The translations under genes were made by a program, and so were the position numbers. Shown one piece after another: positions 57,602 to 64,000 of a stretch of DNA of 64,000 nt (positions are counted from its first letter, which is position 1; every line of letters begins with the position of its first letter). Under the pieces are notes generated by a model that did not search any database, was not told where the DNA came from, and saw nothing but the letters and a program-made list of their open reading frames with translations. Source of the DNA: Armillaria gallica (taxonomy: Eukaryota > Basidiomycota > Agaricomycetes > Agaricales > Physalacriaceae). Location of the stretch: NCBI GenBank assembly GCA_037576215.1, contig JBANDB010000008.1, positions 1,612,001-1,676,000 of the forward strand, read 5' to 3'.

Positions 57602-58028
57602 ATGGAGTGTCGAAGGAGTCCGTTTTCTCGTTTATCTTAGCCATTGATTTCCGCCGCTGGTTATATATATCTGATACTTTCCTAACATACGTACGCCGTG
57701 TATACATACACGGTAATTAACCTTCAAGTACTTATTCCAACATTACTTCTCAGATGCATGATACCTTGCTGATACCTCAAAGTTCTTGTACGATGCGGTC
57801 CGGAAGGGTTCAAATTAGAACATCGCGGCGTGCTCTAGAGCAGTTGTGTATTACATCCCAAGTACCGGAGTAGATAACAACCCTTGGCATTCAGTATTGT
57901 TAACTTGGAGCACCTTTAAGCCGCGTTCCAGGCCTCACCATACACCCACGTGAGATTGTTTGCCAAACGCTTCCGCCGCAAGTCAGGCACAACAACGCTG
58001 TTCAGAACTACTCCTGGTTCCCGTCGGT
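57602..58028. other. Intergenic between the 56932 gene and the Uds1 gene
   Basis: A 427-bp gap between two plus-strand genes. It should hold a terminator and a promoter. No other feature. Confidence 0.5.
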
Positions 58029-60965
58029 ATGAACGGCGTGAGGCGCTTTCTCGGTGCGGCGACCACCACAATTCAGGACACGCCACCACCGCCACCACCA
58101 ATCGATACCAATGGCCTACCACCATTAAAATCTGGTCCGACGTGGCCCCCGCAGTCTCCGACGTCGACGAACGGAGTTGCCTCACCCTTCGGAAGCCCAA
58201 AGATGACGACGGCGGGCCTCTTTCTTAGAAAGGACAGACAGAAACCGTCGCCTCCCACAGCGGACGATGATACCCCACTAAAATCATCGCTTCGGTCGTC
58301 GAACGTTTCGACTAGCTCGTTCATTCTTTCCAACGGACAGTTATCAAATTCTCCGGTTGGACCCTCACCCCCTCGAGCAGGTCCCTCCCGGATTGTTACC
58401 CGAAAGTCTGTGAAACCGCCATCGATGGACTCGGAATACAAGCGATCGTCGAGTCGACTCAACAATCGGGACGAGTTGTTGCTCAGTTTGTTAGCCAGTG
58501 ATGCTGTCGTGGACAGCCGGGAGTTTGAGATCCTCGGTTTTGAAGAAGTAGATGAACTAAAGAAGGTGCGTTGCCATACTATGCATTATGAACATCCGTG
58601 TAACAACGTGTAGGAACATCAAGTCCTCATGTCTCGACTTGGCGCCATGGAGAAAAAGCTCACTCTAGAAACGAAGATCCGGGATGCCGCAGTATCTTTA
58701 TCCAAAGTCAATCAATCGAACAAGAAAATGTCCAAGCAGACCGAAGAACAGCTAGAGTCCGCTAATCGCCGCGTTGATATTGCACAGAAGGAGTTATGGC
58801 GGGTTTCCGAGCGAGTGAACGAGATAAATAAGCGACTACTGGAACATCGTGCAGGAGTTCTCAGCTATTCTGTCCGTAGCATGGAGAAAAAAATGTCTCC
58901 ATCGTCTATAAACGGTCACACCCCTCCAAATCACCGAGACTCTGGTTACGAGACGCCAAACAGAAGCCTCTCACTCAGTCCAACAACGACATCTATTGCG
59001 GACTCTTCTTTCTCCAAGTTTGATGGCGCTCACTTTTTCGCAGGCCATGCAGATGCTATCGTGCCGACGCGTCAACGTTCTCCGGATTCTGCTGCCCGAG
59101 AAATCTTTTCCCTAGAAGAGAAGCTCAAGGCCGCGACCGATTCGCTGAAAGCTGCAGGAAAAAGGCAGGCAGAGATGGCAAAAGAGCTGTCTCATTTAAA
59201 ATTTGAGAAGGAGCAAGTCGAGACGATGATGGACATAGAGCTGCAGAACGCTCAGGACACCATTTCCGCTTTAGAGCAGGAGATGCCCAAGATCGAATCT
59301 CTGGAAAACGAGTTTCAGGATCTGTTGGAGGAGAAGAGGGACTGGGAACGCGAGCGGGAGGAGCGAGACCAGCAGCTAGCTGCTTTGCAGGATGAGTTGG
59401 AGGCACTTGAATCGTCCAATGCTCAGGCTGCAGGGACCGAATCGACGTTGGCACAAGCACGAGAAGCGTCGCAGCAACAGTTCTTAGAGGACAAGGACGC
59501 CGAGTTGCGGCAGTTACAGGAAGAATGGGAGCAGGACCGATTAGCTTGGGAGAATGAGCGTGCGCGTTTAGAGGATGAGAAGTTGGAAGATCTGGCAAGA
59601 CTACAGGAGGAGATGGACAGAGTACGGGAAGAGGATGTTTCTCTATTACAAAAGGCGACCGAAAGCCTTGAGGAAGGACAAACTCTGATCCAAGCGCTCG
59701 TTCACAAACATTCCGTGCCGTTATTCTCTCGCGAGCTGTCTTTGAGGGCTCTCCTGTCTTCGGTGGATCTTTACCTTGAGAGAATAGGTTCTAAACCAGA
59801 TTTAGGTATGGAGTTGGAGGAGACGAGGAAGAAACTTGACGAAGAAGAGTTGAGACGCGAAGCTCTTCTTCACGACCTCGAGGAAGCCCGACGTGAGCGA
59901 GAAGATGCCAGGAAGGAGGCTCGTATAGTTGCTCAAAAATGAAGGTACGTGCTCCTGTTCATCCGAGCCATTGTGTTTTTCACGCCTCTTTAGGAGCAAA
60001 TGGAGTCAGGCAATGGTACAATTCGCTCACCAGTTACGCCGACCGCCACTTTTCCCACCGAGTTCAGAGGCGACGCAGCCAAGATTGTCGCTATCCTCCA
60101 ACCTATCTGGGCTATGCTTCCGTCCCCCGAAGCTCGCGCCGCTAAATTCAACATCCAACGGCAGTTCCGGACTGGATCACCGACGGCATCAGCTCCTTCC
60201 AGTCCTAGCAGCCTGGGTCACAACAACACCGCCAAATCTCTCTCGGATCTGGATGTGCGGTCCCTCAAGTCCCTCTATGACATACGTTTAGGCGCAAGTT
60301 CGTCCCCTAATCCCGGTACATTCACAGTGGAGGCCTTTGCTGCCCGGGTACAAGCGCTGGTGGCAGACGATAGGTCGCTCATTGAACGCCTGCTTCGATT
60401 CGCCCAAGCGCATGAGCTGCTGAAAAAGAACGCCGACCGTGCTCAGAAGCTGGCCCAGGAGGGCAGTACTGCTTTAGAGACGTATCAAAAGCAAGTGCGG
60501 ATGTTGGAAGACAGGAATATGAGCGTGACAGCCAGATATGCTGGGTTGTAAGTGTTCCTGGCTGTATCAAACCTGTCCTGTCGTAACTCATCTTTATCAT
60601 ATAGGGAGGATGAAATGCATCGACTACAAGACAGCGTGGATTTCATTACGGCACAGAAGCTGGAGATTGAAATGCAGGCGGCTGAACAGGCTGAAACGTG
60701 CCGGCAACTTACCGAGGCCAACAACACGTTAAGCGCTCGAGCGTTGACTTTGGCTGAAGAAGCTGCTTTGGCTCCGGAAGCTATCAAGAAACAGCTGGAG
60801 GCTCAACTTGCCGAATCCCGTGCAGCATTGAAGACCGCACAGGAACAACTCGATGCCATTATTTCGTCGGAGCAAAATCAAAAGGCCGCATTATTGGATG
60901 AGCTGAACGCAGTGCAGACGGAGAATGGTCAACTGAGAGCGCAACTGAGAGCGGTGAAGAAATAG
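58029..60965 (+). CDS. Uds1 (up-regulated during septation) domain coiled-coil protein
   Basis: Fungal structural protein linked by its family name to septation. After a Pro/Ser N-terminus (MNGVRRFLGAATTTIQDTPP) comes the Uds1 domain: RDELLLSLLASDAVVDSREF, EILGFEEVDELKKEHQVLMS, KKLTLETKIRDAAVSLSKVN. Most of the remainder is coiled coil (LKFEKEQVETMMDIELQNAQ; QEEWEQDRLAWENERARLED; EETRKKLDEEELRREALLHD), with a disordered Ser/Pro spacer at about 58890-59100 and another globular-helical part (FRGDAAKIVAILQPIWAMLP ... VRSLKSLYDIRLGASSSPNP). The C-terminal coil ends LRAVKK. Introns lie after ELKK, after RIVAQ and after RYAG, all GT-AG. The family is typical of basidiomycetes; the Uds1 assignment is by recognition. 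Confidence 0.85.
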
Positions 60966-61031
60966 TTTTTCTGGTCCTGTTTCGAATACAATTTGGATAC
61001 CCCCTCACATTTTTATTCCCTTTGCAAACTA

Positions 61032-61110
61032 ATGTTATTTCTACTGGCTGTGGAGCGTATGTATATGTATGATAATATATCATGTAATACTACAAGCCTG
61101 GGACGCTACC
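61032..61110. repeat. 79-bp dispersed repeat, copy A
   Basis: Begins atgttatttctact and ends gggacgctacc, 66 bp after the stop of the Uds1 gene, so it may lie in that gene's 3' UTR. Copy B at 62151-62229 has the same length with 72 of 79 bases identical; all seven differences are transitions and there are no indels. Confidence 0.9.
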
Positions 61111-62095
61111 AATGTTGTCGAACAGAGTGGCTGAACGTTATGGAGACTCTTCCCTCCAGTGGGAATTTTATCGCTTTTTTGCGTCCTGGTATGTATCCGA
61201 TACGACTTCGCCGACTCCGCCTGCTGGACTACAAACACGTTTGATGTAAACCAGGCCTGCAGCCCGTGACCAGAGCTTCACGAGTTCAAACCAGGATAAA
61301 CGTTGACATTTTGACTTAGGATAGGACTGGTGGATGCCGAAAATGACGGAAAGAGACGCTCTGGTGGTGTGCTAGAGTTAAATATTTCCTGCTGATATTG
61401 CATCTGGAGGACAGTTGTGTGCTTCCATCGACGCGTCTCATTGCTCGATGCAGAACCTTATGCTAAATCATACTTGCAGGGTACATAAAGCTCAGACGCG
61501 GTGGATTGACCGGCCTCTGAAGCTCTGTCCGACTCCCGGTTGAGCTTGATAGGTACAACGACCTTGGAACCAATGCAGACAAGTGCTAGATCAATCATTA
61601 TATACTATACTCCACTCCTTTGCAATATATCCTGCTCTGAGTTTGGTGGTAGACCCGTAAAGGATCGGCCCTAGTAGTTCACGTTAAACTTCCCAGTCAG
61701 CCCTTCAGAGTCTTTGAGTAGACGGAGTTCCACTAATAAGACGACCCAGATATCGAAGGGCAAGATTTCTTCCTCGGCGACAAGACAACCCAACGTTCCA
61801 ACTTCTGTCTGAACATCGTGTAGTGTTGTGTAGATTCGCCCTCAGGAGAAGACCCGTCTGAGAAGCTCAGAAGGATTCTAATTTATGAGATCGTCATTGG
61901 CAGGTGCCCGGCTCAGAGTGTCGTATTCGTTTGCGGTAGCCTGTCACATGGATTCGTACACGCTGCTGAAAGGTCTTCATCGAAGACTCAAGACACCCAA
62001 GCTACTTATTATTGAACTTAGTCTTGATCAGCTCCTGCGATCGGTACTCACGTGGCTAGCCTAATATAGGCAATTGATCGGTCACATCACTTAAC

Positions 62096-62131
62096 GGCTC
62101 AATGGTCTAGTAGTATGATTCGCGCTTCGGG
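62096..62131 (+). pseudogene. Truncated tRNA-Pro copy (5' half)
   Basis: Thirty-six bases are identical to the 5' exon of the intact tRNA-Pro at 62321-62356, including the A-box region, and stop exactly at the 5' edge of the tRNA intron. The intron and 3' half are absent, but the next bases (ggttcgtcccag) resemble a T-arm/B-box. The 5' flank (atcggtactcacgtggctagcc) is also shared with the intact gene, showing a local duplication. Confidence 0.85.
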
Positions 62132-62150
62132 GTTCGTCCCAGTGATTACG

Positions 62151-62229
62151 ATGTTATTTCTACCGGCTGTAGAGTGTATGTATATGTATAATAATATATC
62201 ATGTAATGCTACGAGCCTGGGACACTACC
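62151..62229. repeat. 79-bp dispersed repeat, copy B
   Basis: Matches copy A (61032-61110) at 72 of 79 positions. It directly follows the truncated tRNA-Pro copy, and its last 34 bases form the left arm of the 68-bp palindrome. Confidence 0.9.
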
Positions 62230-62263
62230 GGTAGTGTCCCAGGCTCGTAGCATTACATGATAT
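62196..62263. repeat. 68-bp perfect palindrome
   Basis: Two 34-base arms are perfect reverse complements with no spacer, centred on ccgg between 62229 and 62230. The left arm is the end of repeat copy B. The right arm is the same text inverted, and it abuts the duplicated tRNA 5' flank. Such a sequence can extrude as a hairpin or cruciform. Confidence 0.97.
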
Positions 62264-62320
62264 CATCGGTACTCAAGTGGCTAGCCAAATAGAGTAAGTT
62301 GATCAACCCTAGTTTCCAAT

Positions 62321-62416
62321 GGCTCAATGGTCTAGTAGTATGATTCGCGCTTCGGGATTTCCCTGGTAGAGATACCAAAGTGTGCGAGGTCCCGAGTTCA
62401 ACTCTCGGTTGAGCCC
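62321..62416 (+). tRNA. tRNA-Pro(CGG) with a 24-nt intron
   Basis: The acceptor stem pairs ggctcaa with ttgagcc, with discriminator C at 62416. The D-arm region reads tggtctagtagtatgatt. The anticodon stem pairs cgcgc with gtgcg (one G-T), the loop is ttcgggt with anticodon CGG at 62353-62355, and the T-arm is cccgagttcaactctcggt. The insert at 62357-62380, right after position 37, is the usual place for a nuclear tRNA intron and must be removed to close the anticodon loop. Position and stems all fit eukaryotic tRNA-Pro. A T-run follows at once. Confidence 0.95.
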
Positions 62417-62421
62417 TTTTT
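62417..62421 (+). terminator. RNA polymerase III terminator
   Basis: A run of five T follows the last base of the tRNA, the standard termination signal for polymerase III. Confidence 0.85.
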
Positions 62422-62530
62422 CTACAAGGGTTGTCCGACGTGACGTCTTTGTTCAATGTTGATTCTTGAAACGCGAGGCACGTGTCAAGTTTGCAGATTC
62501 AGACTCTGCAAAGACGCCACTGGCAACAAG

Positions 62531-62606
62531 GCCTGAATTGTTAACGTACACTTGTATTTTACATCCTGGTTGTGATTTGGCAGCTTTTTACAAAGTACAG
62601 AGCATC
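62531..62606. repeat. 76-bp direct repeat, copy 1
   Basis: Begins gcctgaattgttaacg and ends acagagcatc. Copy 2 at 63776-63851 is identical except for one T/A difference. Flanking sequence is unrelated apart from a loosely shared cactgg just upstream. Confidence 0.93.
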
Positions 62607-63775
62607 AAGCCCAGTCCAAAGTCTGTGGGCTTCTGTGGATATGGAGAGATATGGGTCGATAAATCAATGGAAGCCTATAGCTCGCTAAGAATGGGGCATC
62701 CCATGCTTTTGCGATCGCTACCCATCGATAACCATCGAGCCTCGTAGACTATTGTCGGTGTGCATCATTGTACGTCGATAGTAATCAATAAAGCTTGTAA
62801 TCATTTACTTGCTATCTATATACATCAATTATAGTACAGGCCCACGACCTATCGAACTCCCGTTCCGCCACATACCCATCCCTTGCTTCCCATCGCTCCC
62901 ACCGTGCCAACTCGCCACATAGTACGTACACAATTTTTGTCGAATGCTACCGTAGTCCTATGAGCTGACCTGAGTGACTGTAAGCAGATACCCATAATAT
63001 CGAGCTTTAATGTACCGCATCCAAGGCCGAGAAAGGGCACCGCCAACAAAAATGGAGTAAATGGGCACCAAAGTTCGCACCTGTAAGTCAACTGATACCA
63101 GGCAAAACGGTGATAACTTCACACCTATATATCGGAAGGGCGGAGTGGAAGAGATATTATGAATATATGGCATCCCTGAGGTCGACCTGATACAGCGTAA
63201 TGGAGAATAAGACGGCAGGACGGCAAGGGATACAAGCAGACTCACCTTCTCTTGCCACCCTAATCGCATCCAATCTCCTCATCACCGTCAACTACGAACG
63301 AAAATGCTGGATATATGCGGTTGCCTTGGAGTCTTTCTGGATCTACAGCATTGTTTTGATGAGCTGGACGCCGTTCGTAGTGTCTAGGCCATGTAGTCAC
63401 TGTAAACGAGCGAGAAGGCAGTGTTATTTAGTGGGAATGGTAGCGCGAAAGGGAACAGCAATACTTTGGGCGATGGTCATGGTGGTAAAAGGGAGAGTAT
63501 GTTCGGACTTTGCCGGGAGCATCAACCGCACATTATTCAAGTGCGCACGCATACACAAAAAAAATGCTTGGCAAGTTTACCAACACTAGTCGCTAGTCGC
63601 TTGCAAAGACTGGAACGAAGGACTCAAATATCTCAAAGGTCATAGATCCATGTCAATTTGAGAGTACGCTCGTCTAAGTGCATCCATCAATACCTCAGTA
63701 TGTCCACAGACATCGATGGATCGACCAGCACCCAGGGATATCGACCTCATCCTGGCTCGACCAACTTTTCACTGG

Positions 63776-63851
63776 GCCTGAATTGTTAACGTACACTTGT
63801 ATTTTACATCCTGGTTGTGATTTGGCAGCTATTTACAAAGTACAGAGCATC
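63776..63851. repeat. 76-bp direct repeat, copy 2
   Basis: Near-identical to 62531-62606 (one mismatch in 76) at a distance of 1,245 bp, same orientation. The near identity implies a recent copy event or conversion. Confidence 0.93.
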
Positions 63852-64000
63852 TGCATCAAGGGTGAAAGTCGTCGATAAAGTTTTTGACAAAATTGAAAAC
63901 GTTTCGAGTAGCAAGAACCTGAACGAGATTGAGTACGAGTCCACAGTTCTGCAAATGCAAGCGAGTGAGACGGCGGTCGTCGGGTTTCAGCTCTTCACGG

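Larger units (their letters stand above)
60966..64000. other. Gene-poor, repeat-containing right end
   Basis: About 3 kb with no believable protein gene; open frames are short and lack composition or splicing support. It contains tRNA-Pro, its truncated copy, a palindrome and dispersed short repeats, each listed separately. The stretch 61111-62050 and the stretch 62620-63770 show nothing I can name. Confidence 0.6.

Noticed and set aside
63200..63645. Overlapping plus-strand frames of 74 and 129 codons near the right edge
   Set aside because: The longer one contains a CSHCKRARRQC-like string suggesting a Zn2Cys6 factor, but the rest lacks that family's pattern and no exon chain follows. Too weak to call.
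60966..64000. CRISPR array or prophage-like structure in the repeat-bearing right end
   Set aside because: The DNA is eukaryotic nuclear. The repeats are two-copy, unevenly spaced and tied to a tRNA locus, and no cas or phage genes are present.

Overview
The window is nuclear DNA of a filamentous basidiomycete, probably an agaricomycete. Genes are intron-rich with short introns (about 45-90 nt), they lie on both strands, and intergenic gaps are small. Diagnostic families are a leucine-rich-repeat adenylate cyclase, a Uds1 septation protein, a short secreted tyrosinase, an agaricomycete-type F-box protein and a fungal BST1/PGAP1. All identifications come from reading the translations and splice sites by eye; no database search was run.

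Left part (1-12.2 kb): a partial minus-strand gene at the edge, cytochrome b5 (-), a large FG-repeat nucleoporin-like protein with an N-terminal membrane segment (+), a tail-anchored coiled-coil protein (+), an F-box protein (-) and a small zinc-finger protein (+). A 3 kb gene-poor stretch follows, with one possible coding relic.

Middle (15.2-29.2 kb): compact housekeeping genes. These are acyl-protein thioesterase (-), TRM10 tRNA methyltransferase (+), a Barentsz/CASC3 exon-junction protein (-), an epoxide hydrolase with an in-frame stop (+), a SET-domain methyltransferase (-), TOM20 (-) and the PP4 regulatory subunit PSY2 (+). TOM20 and PSY2 share a 156-bp divergent promoter. From 29.2 to 32.4 kb there is only an apparent F-box relic.

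Right part (32.4-61 kb): secreted tyrosinase (+) with a 10-nt microexon, adenylate cyclase CYR1 (+), CorA-type Mg transporter (+), KDM5/JARID1 histone demethylase (-), BST1 GPI inositol-deacylase (-), 14-3-3 (-), an unrecognised small nuclear-looking protein (+) and a Uds1 coiled-coil protein (+). Several genes belong to signalling (adenylate cyclase, PP4, 14-3-3) or chromatin and RNA biology (KDM5, SET, Barentsz, TRM10), but nothing indicates a functional cluster.

The last 3 kb holds no convincing protein gene. It contains an intron-bearing tRNA-Pro(CGG), a second copy of its 5' half, a 68-bp perfect palindrome and two families of short dispersed repeats. That repeat cluster and the membrane-anchored FG protein are the least conventional parts of the window.
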